This document shows positions 8,090 through 17,006 of a DNA stretch of 64,000 bases, piece by piece. This DNA comes from an uncultured Massilia sp. GTDB taxonomy: Bacteria > Pseudomonadota > Gammaproteobacteria > Burkholderiales > Burkholderiaceae. The stretch's first letter is position 1, and every line of letters starts with the position of its first letter. The stretch lies in assembly GCA_946481275.1 (NCBI GenBank), contig CAMLMV010000002.1, positions 186,001 through 250,000 of the forward strand. The letters run 5' to 3'. The notes under the pieces are model-generated. The model saw nothing but the letters and a program-made list of their open reading frames with translations, was not told where the DNA came from and did not search any database. The position numbers and the translations under genes are program-made.

Positions 8090-8211
8090 AGCTCTACCGG
8101 CGCGGCTATCATTGTCCTTAATTCTGACCGCTGGGTCCCGCGCGCGTGAAGACCGTTATAAACCACAACGACCACTTCCACGTTGAGCTCTGGCCGAGGT
8201 ACGCTTCATGA
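8090..8211 (+). pseudogene. 3' remnant of a second MepA-like effector gene, frameshifted
   Basis: Upstream of the second immunity-type gene, one frame (about 8105-8145) reads AAIIVLNSDRWVPRA, resembling VKVIYFNDKELRAIVG of the intact effector. After a frame change near 8146, the sequence reads KTVINHNDHFHVELWPRYAS and stops at 8209-8211, matching the effector end HDDHLHVGLWERS, including the H-D-H-x-H zinc motif. The stop overlaps the next gene as ATGA, exactly as in the intact pair. Little can be aligned upstream of about 8090. This is therefore a decayed effector whose immunity gene survived. Confidence 0.65.
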
Positions 8212-8585
8212 GCGCGCGCGTGGTGTTCATCGTCGCGGCCTTTGCCCTGTACTCGCTAACCCAGGCCGCCGAGAAGCCGAAAGCCTGGGACGGCCGCCCG
8301 AAGCCGCTGAAGGGCGACTATCAGATGTACGGCGGCGAGCTGGGTGACATGGTGCCTCCAACGAAAAAGGACCAGAAGGTGGCGTTCCTGTTCAAGGGGC
8401 CACTTGCGAAGGGGCTGTTCGACCAGATTGGGCCAGACACAAAGACCCCTTGTAGCGGTGCCGAGGATTACCGAGAGAGGAACAAAGGCGACCTCTCCTG
8501 CACCTACACCAAGAAGGAGGGATATTCTTGCTATTTCGGTCTTGACGTACCAACAGGCAAGAGCACGAACGGGTCAATCTGCTGA
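8208..8585 (+). CDS. Orphan immunity-type periplasmic protein (paralogue of the 7607 gene)
   Basis: 125 residues with a signal peptide (residues 1-20, ending TQAA). It shares KPLKGDY, MYGGELGD, VPPT, GPLAK, LFDQIGPD, YSCY and GLDVPTGKS with the protein encoded at 7607-7987, including the cysteine positions near the C-terminus. Its cognate effector is reduced to a frameshifted tail that still overlaps its start codon. Retained immunity genes without toxins are a known feature of T6SS loci, where they protect against kin or former effectors. It could still be translated, but depends on a coupling partner that is now broken. Confidence 0.65.
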   Translation: MSARVVFIVAAFALYSLTQAAEKPKAWDGRPKPLKGDYQMYGGELGDMVPPTKKDQKVAFLFKGPLAKGLFDQIGPDTKTPCSGAEDYRERNKGDLSCTYTKKEGYSCYFGLDVPTGKSTNGSIC

Positions 8586-8692
8586 TTTCAGGTCGGGTCT
8601 GGTGGATCAACATCGTATCCACCTTGGCCAACAGTATTGGCGTCGACGGATTACACAGCGGTTACACGATGAACGAAGTACGGCCGGAAAGC

Positions 8693-8722
8693 AAAAAGGG
8701 CCACCCGCTTGGGTGGCCCTTC
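8693..8722 (-). terminator. Terminator of the tRNA-Thr transcript
   Basis: A strong GC-rich stem (AAGGGCCACCC / GGGTGGCCCTT, loop AAGC) is followed on the minus strand by a T run. It lies about 10 bases beyond the tRNA 3' end. Confidence 0.85.
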
Positions 8723-8731
8723 TCACTGTGC

Positions 8732-8807
8732 TGGTGCCGCTGACCGGAATCGAACTGGTGACCTTCGCATTACGAATGCGCTGCTCTACCGACTGAGCTA
8801 CAGCGGC
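8732..8807 (-). tRNA. tRNA-Thr, anticodon CGT
   Basis: 76 bases including an encoded CCA. On the minus strand the acceptor GCCGCTG pairs with CAGCGGC. The D arm carries AGTCGGTAGA, the anticodon loop reads TTCGTAA, and the T arm is ACCAG-TTCGATT-CCGGT. It reads ACG codons. The gene resembles E. coli thrW around the anticodon arm. Its 3' end faces the Hcp/effector cassette; tRNA 3' ends, thrW among them, are common integration sites for mobile islands. Confidence 0.95.
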
Positions 8808-8986
8808 TAAACCGGAACAACCGTTTAACCTGTGTCCGTGCTACCTGCCATCAGACTGCTGGCGACCCGAGGTCTCGCGTGCTTCGCCCATCAAGATGAG
8901 CTGCAGCGCGAAGGAGCCCGCATTCTAACAACAACTCCGCAAACTTGCTAGTCCGGCTCGGCAATTTTATGCGGACACGCTGAAAA

Positions 8987-9988
8987 TTATTCCTGGTGGT
9001 AGCTCGTCACGCGTTCCACCTCGCTCTTCGAGCCCAGGAACACGGGCACGCGCTGGTGCAGTTTCTGCGGGGCGATGTCGAGGATGCGCTGGCGCCCGTC
9101 CGTCGCGGCGCCGCCCGCCTGCTCGACGATGAACGCCATCGGGTTCGCTTCGTACATCAGGCGCAGCTTGCCCGGCTGCGACGGGTCGCGCTGGTCGGCC
9201 GGGTACATGAAGATGCCGCCGCGGTTCAGGATGCGGTGCACGTCGGCCACCATCGAGGCGATCCAGCGCATGTTGAAATCCTTGCCGCGCGGACCGGTTT
9301 TGCCGGCCAACATTTCATCGACGTAGCGCGTGACGGGCGGATACCAGTGGCGCTGGTTCGACATGTTGATGGCGAATTCCTTCGTCTCCTCGGGGATCTG
9401 CATGTCCTTCTGCGTGAGGACCCACGAACCCATCTCGCGGTCCAGCGTGAAGCAGTTGACGCCCGCGCCCGTGGTCAGCACCAGCATCGTCTGCGGGCCG
9501 TACACGGCATAGCCGGCCGCGACCTGCTGGCTGCCCGGCTGCATGAAGTCGGCTTCGGTCGGGGCCGTCATGCCTTCCGGCGCCTTCAGCACGGAGAAGA
9601 TGGTGCCGATGGAGACGTTGACGTCGATGTTCGACGAGCCGTCCAGCGGATCGAACAGCAGCATGTATTCGCCCATCGGGTAGCGGTTCGGGATCGGGTG
9701 GATGGATTCCATTTCTTCCGATGCCATGGCCGCCAGGTGGCCGCCCCATTCATTGGCTTCGAGCAGGATCTCGTTGGAGATCACGTCGAGCTTCTTCTGC
9801 ACTTCGCCCTGGATGTTCTCCGTGTTCGCGCTGCCGAGGATGTCGCCGAGCGCGCCCTTGCCGACCGAGTGGGAGATGGTCTTGCAGGCACGGGCCACCA
9901 CCTCGATCAGGAGGCGCAGCGACGCCGGGATATTGTTGTGGAGACGCTGTTCCTCGACGAGGTATTGCGTCAGGCTGACACGTTTCAT
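8987..9988 (-). CDS. fbp: Fructose-1,6-bisphosphatase, class I
   Basis: 333 residues, the usual length. It hydrolyses fructose-1,6-bisphosphate to fructose-6-phosphate in gluconeogenesis (cytosol, Mg-dependent). Visible signatures are the metal-binding [18 protein letters not shown] near residue 113, the substrate-site segment [10 protein letters not shown], and [20 protein letters not shown] near the C-terminus. It begins 26 bases after pepN on the same strand, so the two are probably co-transcribed, an arrangement seen in related betaproteobacteria. Confidence 0.97.
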   Translation of the reverse strand: MKRVSLTQYLVEEQRLHNNIPASLRLLIEVVARACKTISHSVGKGALGDILGSANTENIQGEVQKKLDVISNEILLEANEWGGHLAAMASEEMESIHPIPNRYPMGEYMLLFDPLDGSSNIDVNVSIGTIFSVLKAPEGMTAPTEADFMQPGSQQVAAGYAVYGPQTMLVLTTGAGVNCFTLDREMGSWVLTQKDMQIPEETKEFAINMSNQRHWYPPVTRYVDEMLAGKTGPRGKDFNMRWIASMVADVHRILNRGGIFMYPADQRDPSQPGKLRLMYEANPMAFIVEQAGGAATDGRQRILDIAPQKLHQRVPVFLGSKSEVERVTSYHQE

Positions 9989-10014
9989 GGACTTCCTTTG
10001 CTTTGTTTAAATTC

Positions 10015-12672
10015 TTAATTGGCGAGGGCCTTGCTGACCACTTCGCGCACGTCGTTCGACAGCTTCGCCTGCCCCGCCACCTGCTGCAGCGCCCGCTTCA
10101 TGTGGGCCTGCAGGTCCGGCGTGTAGCGGCGCCAGCGGTCCATCGCGCGGGCCAGGCGGCTGGCGACCTGCGGGTTCAGCGCGTCCAGCGCGATCACCTG
10201 CTCGGCCCAGAAGCCGTAGCCGCTGCCGTCCGGGGCGTGGAAGCCCACCGCATTGCCGGCACAGAAGGTAGACACCAGGCTGCGCGCACGGTTCGGGTTC
10301 CTCAGCGTGAAGGCCTTGTGCGTCATCAATTCGCGTACGCTATTGACGTCCGTGGTCGGGGCCGCGGCCTGCATCGCAAACCATTTATCGACGACCAGCG
10401 CCTCGCCCTGGAATTCGTCGTAGAAGCGCTGCAGAGCGTCAGCGGCTGCGGGGGCGCGCGCATGCACGAGGGCCGACAGGGCCGCCACGCGGTCCGTCAT
10501 GTTCGTCGCGTTGTCGAACTGCTTCTGCGCGAGGGCCAGGCTCGCCTCGTCCGGCGCGGCATTCAGATAGGCCAGCGCCAGGTTTTTCAGGGCGCGCTTG
10601 CCGATCGATTCGGCGTCCGGGCTGTACTCGCCCGGCGTCTGGTTGGCGTCGTACTGGGCCAGCAGTTCGCTGCGCAGGCGCGCGCCGATGTCGGCGCGGA
10701 CGAACTGGCGCGCCAGGTGGATGGCGAGCGGGTCGACGACGTCCAGCTGGTCGGCGATCATTGATTCCGTCGGCAACAGCAGCGCCTGCTCGCGGAAGGA
10801 TGGATCGAGCGTATCGTCCACGAGGATCTTGCGCATGGCGTCGACGAACGTGTCGTCCAGGTCGAGCCGGTCGACGACGTTGCCGGCGCCGGCCACCTGC
10901 CCGGTCAGCTTGAGCAGGCGGCTCATCGCGAGGCGCTGGCCCGCTTCCCAGCGGTTGACGGGGTCGCTGTCGTGGCTGAACAAATGCACCAGCTCGGCGT
11001 CGCTGTAGCCGTGCTTCAGGATCACCGGCGCGGAAAAATCGCGCAGGATCGACGGGGTCGGCTGTTCCGTGACGCCCGTGAAGACGAAGCTCTGGTCGCT
11101 TTCCGTCAGTTCCAGCACGGCGGTCGTGCCATGGTCCTTGCCGTCAATGGTCAGCGGCAGGTCGCGTCCGTCCCGGCCCAGCAGGCCGACGGCGACGGGG
11201 ATGTGGAACGGCAGCTTCTCGGCCTGGCCCGGCGTCGGCGGGCACGACTGGATCAGGCGCAACGTGTAGGTCTGCGCCTGCTCGTCCCAGCGCGTCTCGG
11301 CCTGCACGACCGGCGTGCCGGCCTGGCTGTACCAGCGCTCGAACTGCGTCAGGTCGCGGCCGTTGGCGTCGGCCATCGCCATGCGGAAGTCGTCGCACGT
11401 GACGGCCTGGCCGTCGTGACGCTCGAAGTACAGATCCATGCCCTTGCGAAACGCCTCGCGGCCCAGCAGGGTCTGGTACATGCGCACGACCTCGGCGCCC
11501 TTCTCGTAGACGGTGACGGTATAAAAATTATTGATCTCGACGAAGGAGTCGGGACGGACCGGGTGGGCCATCGGGCCCGCGTCTTCCGGGAACTGGGCCT
11601 GGCGCAGGGTACGCACCTGGTCGATGCGGGTGACGGCGCGGCCCGTGTTCGTGCCGATCATGTCGGCCGAGAATTCCTGGTCGCGGAACACGGTCAGGCC
11701 TTCCTTCAGCGACAGCTGGAACCAGTCGCGGCAGGTGACGCGGTTGCCCGTCCAGTTGTGGAAGTATTCGTGGCCGACGACGGCCTCGATGCCCTGGAAG
11801 TCGACGTCCGTCGCGACGCGCGGATTGGCCAGCACGAACTTCGTGTTGAAGATGTTCAGGCCCTTGTTCTCCATCGCGCCCATATTGAAGTCGCCCACGG
11901 CGACGATCATGAAGCGGTCCAGGTCGAGCTCGAGGTTCCAGCGTTCCTCGTCCCAGCGGATGCTGTGCTTCAGCGACTGCATCGCGTAATCCGTCTTGTC
12001 GAGGTTGCCCTCTTCCACCCAGACCTGCAGCAGCGCGGTGCGGCCGTCGGCCAGTTCGAAGTTTTCTTCCTGGCACACGAGGCGCGCGGCGACGAGGGCG
12101 AACAGGTACGACGGTTTCTTGAACGGGTCTTCCCACAGCGCGTAGTGGCGGCCGTCGGGAAGGTCGCCTTCCTCGATCAGGTTACCGTTCGACAGCAGCA
12201 CCGGGTACTTGTCCTTGTCGGCGCGCAGCATGACGGTGAAGCGGGCCATGACGTCTGGGCGGTCCGGAAAATAGGTGATCCGGCGAAAACCTTCGGCTTC
12301 GCACTGCGTATAGAAGCTGCCATTGGACGTGTACAGGCCGCTGAGGGTAGTATTGCTTTCCGGAACGCAAATGGTCTCGATTTCCAGCGTCGCCTCTTCC
12401 GGGGCGTTGGGGATGCGCAGCAGGGAACCTTCGACCACGTACTCGCCCTCGCCCAGCGTGCGGCCATTCAGGCGCAGGGCCACCAGCTCGACGTCTTCGC
12501 CGTACAGCTCGATTTCGCGCTGGGCACTCGCGGGATTGCGGCGCACCGTCATCCGGTTGGCGACGACGGTACGGGCGGGGTCGAGGTCGAAGCCGAGTTC
12601 AACGGTATCGACCAGGTAGCTGGGAGCAGTGTAATCCTTCCGGTAGATGGTCTGGGGCGTATCGGTGCGCAT
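10015..12672 (-). CDS. pepN: Aminopeptidase N (M1 family zinc metallopeptidase)
   Basis: 885 residues, the full gamma/betaproteobacterial PepN length. It removes N-terminal residues from peptides in the cytosol. The GAMENKG exopeptidase motif (about residue 263) and the zinc site HEYFHNWTGNR, followed 18 residues on by the third ligand in KEGLTVF, are intact. The C-terminal helical domain extends to the end. It lies upstream of fbp on the same strand. Confidence 0.97.
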   Translation of the reverse strand: MRTDTPQTIYRKDYTAPSYLVDTVELGFDLDPARTVVANRMTVRRNPASAQREIELYGEDVELVALRLNGRTLGEGEYVVEGSLLRIPNAPEEATLEIETICVPESNTTLSGLYTSNGSFYTQCEAEGFRRITYFPDRPDVMARFTVMLRADKDKYPVLLSNGNLIEEGDLPDGRHYALWEDPFKKPSYLFALVAARLVCQEENFELADGRTALLQVWVEEGNLDKTDYAMQSLKHSIRWDEERWNLELDLDRFMIVAVGDFNMGAMENKGLNIFNTKFVLANPRVATDVDFQGIEAVVGHEYFHNWTGNRVTCRDWFQLSLKEGLTVFRDQEFSADMIGTNTGRAVTRIDQVRTLRQAQFPEDAGPMAHPVRPDSFVEINNFYTVTVYEKGAEVVRMYQTLLGREAFRKGMDLYFERHDGQAVTCDDFRMAMADANGRDLTQFERWYSQAGTPVVQAETRWDEQAQTYTLRLIQSCPPTPGQAEKLPFHIPVAVGLLGRDGRDLPLTIDGKDHGTTAVLELTESDQSFVFTGVTEQPTPSILRDFSAPVILKHGYSDAELVHLFSHDSDPVNRWEAGQRLAMSRLLKLTGQVAGAGNVVDRLDLDDTFVDAMRKILVDDTLDPSFREQALLLPTESMIADQLDVVDPLAIHLARQFVRADIGARLRSELLAQYDANQTPGEYSPDAESIGKRALKNLALAYLNAAPDEASLALAQKQFDNATNMTDRVAALSALVHARAPAAADALQRFYDEFQGEALVVDKWFAMQAAAPTTDVNSVRELMTHKAFTLRNPNRARSLVSTFCAGNAVGFHAPDGSGYGFWAEQVIALDALNPQVASRLARAMDRWRRYTPDLQAHMKRALQQVAGQAKLSNDVREVVSKALAN

Positions 12673-12888
12673 GGTCGGGAGTCCGCAAAGCCGTTGGTGG
12701 GATGCTTATTTTACCAACAGCTTTACACTGCGATCCGTACCTTTCGAATGTATCGCCATGTACAGGTAGTAACCGCGCGTAAATGTATCGACGAACATCA
12801 CGCATCAGGAATAATATGGTCTCCTGAACAAGACCGATTACAGGAATGGAAACCCGACACCGGGGAATACGAATAGATGGAGCGCATC

Positions 12889-13527
12889 ATGAAACGTACC
12901 ATGATCACGGCGGTCGCATCGCTGAGCCTGTTGCTGGGCGGCTGCGCGACGACGATCCGCAGTGACGTCACCACCTTCAACCAATGGCCCGCCCAGCTGC
13001 CCGACAAGAGCTATGCGTTCGAGACGCCGCCGCCGCAGGACAATACGCTGGAGCTGCAGAGCTACGAAAACCTCGTGCGCGCCCAGCTCGCCCGCCTCGG
13101 TTTCCACGAAGCGCAGGGGTCGCCCGCGCTGAAGGTGTCGATGCGCTTCTCGACCATCGACGTGCCCACGCAGGTGCTGTACCCGACCTTCGCGCCGACG
13201 TATTACTCGCCCCGCTTCGCCTACATGGGCTGGCGCCGGCGCTACTGGGGCGGCTGGTACAGCCCGTTCTACGACCCGTTCTGGGGCCCCGTGCCGGCCT
13301 ACGACGTGCAGGAAGAACACCGCTACCACCGCCAGCTGCAGGTGTCGATCGCGTCGGCGGCGGACGGCAAGCGCCTGTTCGACGTCACGGTGCGCAACGT
13401 GAGCCGGCAGATGTCGACGCCGGCCGTGATGCCGGCCCTCGTGCAGAGTGCGTTCGAAGGGTTCCCGGGACCGAATGGGGGGTCGCGCGTGATCGAGTTG
13501 AAGCAGGATCCGCGGCAGAACGGTTAA
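12889..13527 (+). CDS. DUF4136 lipoprotein
   Basis: 212 residues. A lipoprotein signal peptide ends in LLLGGCAT (lipidated Cys about residue 17). The mature part has the DUF4136 layout (TFNQWP, then a SYENLVRAQLARLGF stretch) and a Tyr/Trp/Arg/Gly-rich loop (MGWRRRYWGGWYSPFYDPFW). Function unknown; probably envelope-associated. ATG 12889 is preferred over the in-frame ATG at 12877 because GGAG lies 7 bases before it. It stands alone and is divergent from pepN. The 216-base gap upstream is AT-rich and holds its promoter, with a possible TAATAT -10 near 12812. Confidence 0.85.
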   Translation: MKRTMITAVASLSLLLGGCATTIRSDVTTFNQWPAQLPDKSYAFETPPPQDNTLELQSYENLVRAQLARLGFHEAQGSPALKVSMRFSTIDVPTQVLYPTFAPTYYSPRFAYMGWRRRYWGGWYSPFYDPFWGPVPAYDVQEEHRYHRQLQVSIASAADGKRLFDVTVRNVSRQMSTPAVMPALVQSAFEGFPGPNGGSRVIELKQDPRQNG

Positions 13528-13537
13528 CGATGCCGTC

Positions 13538-13564
13538 GCCCCCCGCCCAGGCGGGGGCAGTTTT
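13538..13564 (+). terminator. Terminator after the DUF4136 gene
   Basis: A GCCCCCCGCC / GCGGGGGC stem with a 3-base loop is followed by TTTT. The T run touches the stop of the convergent small gene. Confidence 0.7.
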
Positions 13565-13709
13565 ACCCCAGATACGCTTCCGACAGGAACGTAATCCCGA
13601 TAATCAACAGCACCGCCAGCATCAGCACCACGAGCAGGCGCCCGAAGTGCGGCCCCGCCGCCGGTTGCGGATCGACCGGCCCCTCGTTGTCGTCGCTAAA
13701 TTCTCTCAT
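13563..13709 (-). CDS. Small single-pass membrane protein, 48 aa
   Basis: 48 residues. An acidic, proline-rich cytoplasmic head (MREFSDDNEGPVDPQP) is followed by one strong membrane helix (RLLVVLMLAVLLIIGITFL). Its ATG overlaps the qor stop (ATGA), which is the main support for it being real and translationally coupled. It is last in the EamA-mgsA-qor operon. No family recognised; function unknown. Confidence 0.65.
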   Translation of the reverse strand: MREFSDDNEGPVDPQPAAGPHFGRLLVVLMLAVLLIIGITFLSEAYLG

Positions 13710-14686
13710 GGCAGCAAAATAGTCTTGCCCGTTGTGCGGCGCCCTTCGAGGGCGATGTGGGCCTGGGCCGCGTCGGCGAGGGGGAAACGCTGGTGGATGT
13801 CGATGCTGACCTGACCGCTCGCCACCACGTCGAACAAATCGGCCGCCATCGCATCCCGCTGCGCCCGCGTGGCCGCATACGACTGCAGGGTCGGCCGGGT
13901 GATATACAGCGAGCCGCGCGCCGACAATTCGTTCAGCGAGAACGGCGGCACGGGCCCCGACGAATTGCCGAAGCTGACCATCAGCCCGCGCGGCCGCAAA
14001 CAGTCCAGCGAACGCGTGAACATGTCCTTGCCCACCGAATCGTAGACGACCGGCACCTTTTCTCCGTTCGTGATCTCCAGTACACGCTGCACGACATCCT
14101 CGTCCCGGTAGTTGATGACATGCGCCGCGCCACGCTGCCGCGCCAGCGCCGCTTTCTCGTTTGACCCCACGGTGCCGATGAGGTTCACGCCCAGCGCACG
14201 CGCCCATTGGCACGCGATCAGGCCGACGCCGCCGGCCGCCGCGTGGAACAGGATCGTCTCGCCCGGCTGCACGGCATACGTCTGCTTGAGGAGGTATTGC
14301 ACGGTCAGGCCCTGCAGCAGCATCGCGGCGCCCGTCTCGAAGGAGATGGCGTCCGACAGGCGCACGAGGACGTCGGCCGGCATCACCCGCAACTGGCTGT
14401 AGGCGCCGTTCGGGCGCGCCGCATAGGCCACGCGGTCGCCCGGCTTCACGTGCGTGACGCCCTCGCCCACGGCTTCGACGACGCCCGCCGCTTCCTGGCC
14501 GAGGCCGTTCGGCAGGTCGAGCGGGTACAGGCCCGAGCGGAAATACGTGTCGATGAAGTTCACGCCGATCGCGTGGTTGCGCACGCGCGCCTCGCCGGGG
14601 CCGGGATCGCCGACCTCCACGTCGACGTATTCCAGCACCTCGGGCCCGCCGGTGCGCGCGAAGCGGATCGCTTTTGCCGTCGCCAT
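13706..14686 (-). CDS. qor: NADPH:quinone oxidoreductase (MDR family, zinc-free)
   Basis: 326 residues, the normal length. It is a cytosolic NADPH-dependent reductase of quinones/enones. The quinone-oxidoreductase motif GVNFIDTYFRSGLYP, the nucleotide-binding HAAAGGVGLIACQWA (about residue 147) and the closing GRRTTGKTILLP are all present. The zinc-binding cysteines of the alcohol dehydrogenase relatives are absent, as expected. It starts 16 bases after mgsA. A link to methylglyoxal or aldehyde stress is plausible from this neighbour but not shown. Confidence 0.9.
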   Translation of the reverse strand: MATAKAIRFARTGGPEVLEYVDVEVGDPGPGEARVRNHAIGVNFIDTYFRSGLYPLDLPNGLGQEAAGVVEAVGEGVTHVKPGDRVAYAARPNGAYSQLRVMPADVLVRLSDAISFETGAAMLLQGLTVQYLLKQTYAVQPGETILFHAAAGGVGLIACQWARALGVNLIGTVGSNEKAALARQRGAAHVINYRDEDVVQRVLEITNGEKVPVVYDSVGKDMFTRSLDCLRPRGLMVSFGNSSGPVPPFSLNELSARGSLYITRPTLQSYAATRAQRDAMAADLFDVVASGQVSIDIHQRFPLADAAQAHIALEGRRTTGKTILLP

Positions 14687-14702
14687 GACCGCGCTCCCGG
14701 GA

Positions 14703-15083
14703 TCAGTCCGCCTTCGACTGCAGCTGCGACAGCACCAGGTGGGCGCTCGCCACGTTCGTCGCGCACGGGATGTTGTGCACGTCGCAGGCGCGCACCAGCG
14801 CGTTGATGTCCGGTTCGTGCGGCTGCGGGGTCATCGGGTCGCGCAGGAAGATCACGCAGTCGATCTCGCCCTCGACCAGCTGGGCGCCGATCTGCAGGTC
14901 GCCGCCGACGGGACCGGAATGCATGCGCTTCACTTCCAGGCCCAGCTCGTTGATCAGGCGGCCACCCGTGGTGCCGGTGGCCGACAGCGTGCAGCCGCGC
15001 AGGAAGTCTGCGTACTCTCCGGCGAGCGCGATCATGTCGTCTTTTTTCTTGTCGTGGGCGATCAGGGCGATGCGAGGTTTCAT
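14703..15083 (-). CDS. mgsA: Methylglyoxal synthase
   Basis: 126 residues. It converts dihydroxyacetone phosphate to methylglyoxal and phosphate, a bypass of lower glycolysis. Family features are [14 protein letters not shown] at the start, the phosphate-binding [20 protein letters not shown] with the catalytic aspartate, and [15 protein letters not shown]. It lies 21 bases after the EamA gene and directly before qor. Confidence 0.95.
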   Translation of the reverse strand: MKPRIALIAHDKKKDDMIALAGEYADFLRGCTLSATGTTGGRLINELGLEVKRMHSGPVGGDLQIGAQLVEGEIDCVIFLRDPMTPQPHEPDINALVRACDVHNIPCATNVASAHLVLSQLQSKAD

Positions 15084-15104
15084 GTTCCGTTCCGTTTCGG
15101 TTTG

Positions 15105-16031
15105 TCAGGGTGTTTTTTTCTTCGACAGCATCCAGATCCCGCCCAGCACCAGGCCCGTTCCGGCCAGTTGCACGGTCGTGATCGGTTCTCCCAGCAGCGC
15201 CCAGCCCAGGAACAGCGTCGACACCGGACCGATCATGCCGGCCTGGGATGCCGTCGTCGCTCCGATGCGCTGGACCGCCGCCATCGTCATGAAGACGGGG
15301 AAGATGGTACAGAATATCCCATTCACGAGCGAGAGCCCGTAAACCGGCAGCGGCTGCACGAGCATGCTGGCGGGCCGCAGGATGAAGAATTGCGCGATGC
15401 ACGCCACGCTCGACGCGCACATCGCGTACGCGACGAGGCGCAGCGAGCCGATGCGGCGCACCATCTCGCCCGTCCCCAGCAGGTAGACGGCGTAGCACGC
15501 CGCCGAACCGAGCACGAGCAGCGAGCCGGTGACCGTGCTGCCTCCGCCGCCCTTCAGGTCGTGCGCGAACACGAGCACGATGCCGCAGTACGACAGCGCC
15601 AGCGCGATCCACTCGATGCGGCCGATGCGGCGCTTGAAGACGAGCGCCGTGATCAGGAGGACGAACGTCGGCGTGAGGAACAGGATCAGGCGCTCCAGGC
15701 CGACACTGATGTATTCCAGGCCGCAGAAATCCAGGTAGCTCGACACGTAGTAGCCGATCAGGCCCAGCCCGGCGAGACGCCAGCGGTCGCGCGCGGCGAG
15801 CGGCGGCTCCGTCCGCATCTTCCACACCGCGACGGCCGCAAACACCGGAAACGCGACCAGCATCCTGAACCCGATCAATGTGACGGCGTCGATGTGGTAG
15901 CGGTACAGCAGTTTGGCGACGACAGCCTTCATGGAAAACAGGATGGCGCCGCCGATGGCGATCGTCAGGCCGCCCAGCACGGCCGGACGTGTGGTCGGAA
16001 CAACAGGTAAGTCGGTTGCGGTTTTACTCAT
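15105..16031 (-). CDS. EamA/DMT-superfamily transporter
   Basis: 308 residues with ten predicted membrane helices in two EamA repeats (first opening about residue 18, GGLTIAIGGAILFSMKAVVAK; second about residue 164). These are inner-membrane exporters or importers of small metabolites; the substrate cannot be told from sequence. ATG 16031 gives the usual short polar head. It is first gene of the mgsA-qor operon. Confidence 0.85.
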   Translation of the reverse strand: MSKTATDLPVVPTTRPAVLGGLTIAIGGAILFSMKAVVAKLLYRYHIDAVTLIGFRMLVAFPVFAAVAVWKMRTEPPLAARDRWRLAGLGLIGYYVSSYLDFCGLEYISVGLERLILFLTPTFVLLITALVFKRRIGRIEWIALALSYCGIVLVFAHDLKGGGGSTVTGSLLVLGSAACYAVYLLGTGEMVRRIGSLRLVAYAMCASSVACIAQFFILRPASMLVQPLPVYGLSLVNGIFCTIFPVFMTMAAVQRIGATTASQAGMIGPVSTLFLGWALLGEPITTVQLAGTGLVLGGIWMLSKKKTP

Positions 16032-16140
16032 CCGGCGATTGTACGGGGATTCCGCATGGCCGGCTGAGGACGCCTCCGAACGCGAAAGGCCGGGTACGGT
16101 CCAACCGCCATTACAGCTCAACCTTCGACAGGAGACGCCC

Positions 16141-16188
16141 ATGGCACACCGCGCAAACGTAGAACCGGCCGGAGCGTGCGCCCGATGA
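16141..16188 (+). CDS. Possible 15-codon leader ORF coupled to the DUF2182 gene
   Basis: An ATG preceded by ACAGGAGACGCCC opens a 15-codon frame (MAHRANVEPAGACAR) whose TGA overlaps the DUF2182 ATG. The ribosome site is stronger than any directly before DUF2182. It could be a coupling leader peptide or the joined ends of a deleted upstream gene; DUF2182 genes often follow a DUF1326 gene, which is absent here. No recognisable product. Confidence 0.35.
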   Translation: MAHRANVEPAGACAR

Positions 16189-16955
16189 GCCGCGCCAGCG
16201 GCGTCGGCCGCCCCGGTGTCGACCGCACCGTCGTCCTCACCCTGCTCGTGCTGCTCGCGGCGCTGTGCTGGGCGTATCTGCTGTTTCGCGTCGGCCGCCT
16301 GTCGCCGCTGGGGACGGGCACCGCCGGCCACGTCCCGGTCGGGCCGTACCACGCGGACGACCTCGCCCGCCTGCTGGCGCTGTGGACCGCCGTCATCGCG
16401 GCGATGATGCTGCCGGCGGCGGCGCCGTCCGTGCTGCTGTACGCACGCGTGAAACGGCTCGTGCGCGAACGGTGGGTCTACCCCTCCACGTTCCTGTTCA
16501 TGCTGGGCTATCTGTTCGTCTGGACCTGCTGCGCCCTCGCCGCCACGCTGGCCGACTGGCAGTTGCACGACGCCGGCGGGCTCGACGAGACGATGGCCAT
16601 CGCGCATCCGACGGTCGGCGCCCTCGCCCTCGTCGCGGCCGGGGTCTACCAGTGGACGCCCGCCAAGCACGTCTGCCTGGACAACTGCCGCGCGCCGCTG
16701 GCGTTCGTCCTCACGCACTGGCGCCGCGGGATGTGGGGCGCGTTCCGGATGGGCGTCGCGGATGCGCGGTATTGCACGGGCTGCTGCTGGCTGCTGCTGG
16801 CGCTCGTGCTGCCCGCCGGGGTGTTGAACCTGCCCGTCATCGCCGGCCTCATCGCGCTGATCCTGGCCGAAAAACTGTTGCCAGGCGGGCACGTGGTGGC
16901 GTGCGCGACGGGGCTTGGGCTCGTCGGGCTCGGCACGGCGTTGTTGTTTCCCTGA
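16185..16955 (+). CDS. DUF2182 integral membrane protein (predicted metal-binding)
   Basis: 256 residues with about six membrane helices. It carries the family's conserved cysteine motifs: YQWTPAKHVCLDNCRAPL (about residue 160) and ARYCTGCCWLLLALV (about residue 193), the reason this family is described as metal-binding. Function is unproven. The start at 16185 overlaps the stop of a 15-codon frame, implying coupling. It runs toward yebC, whose probable -35 box overlaps its stop codon. Confidence 0.85.
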   Translation: MSRASGVGRPGVDRTVVLTLLVLLAALCWAYLLFRVGRLSPLGTGTAGHVPVGPYHADDLARLLALWTAVIAAMMLPAAAPSVLLYARVKRLVRERWVYPSTFLFMLGYLFVWTCCALAATLADWQLHDAGGLDETMAIAHPTVGALALVAAGVYQWTPAKHVCLDNCRAPLAFVLTHWRRGMWGAFRMGVADARYCTGCCWLLLALVLPAGVLNLPVIAGLIALILAEKLLPGGHVVACATGLGLVGLGTALLFP

Positions 16956-16981
16956 CAGTATTTAGACGGATGCGCTATGAT
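16952..16981 (+). promoter_or_regulatory. Sigma70-type promoter for yebC-purD
   Basis: CTGACA (-35), an 18-base spacer and TATGAT (-10). Each box matches consensus at five of six positions. It lies about 80 bases before the yebC start and overlaps the DUF2182 stop. Confidence 0.6.
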
Positions 16982-17006
16982 AAAATGTCGAGGATTATCA
17001 ATACCC

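Noticed and set aside
6591..8585. A prophage or integrative element with its own integrase
   Set aside because: No integrase, phage structural gene, insertion sequence or duplicated tRNA end is visible; only the Hcp/effector/immunity genes are.
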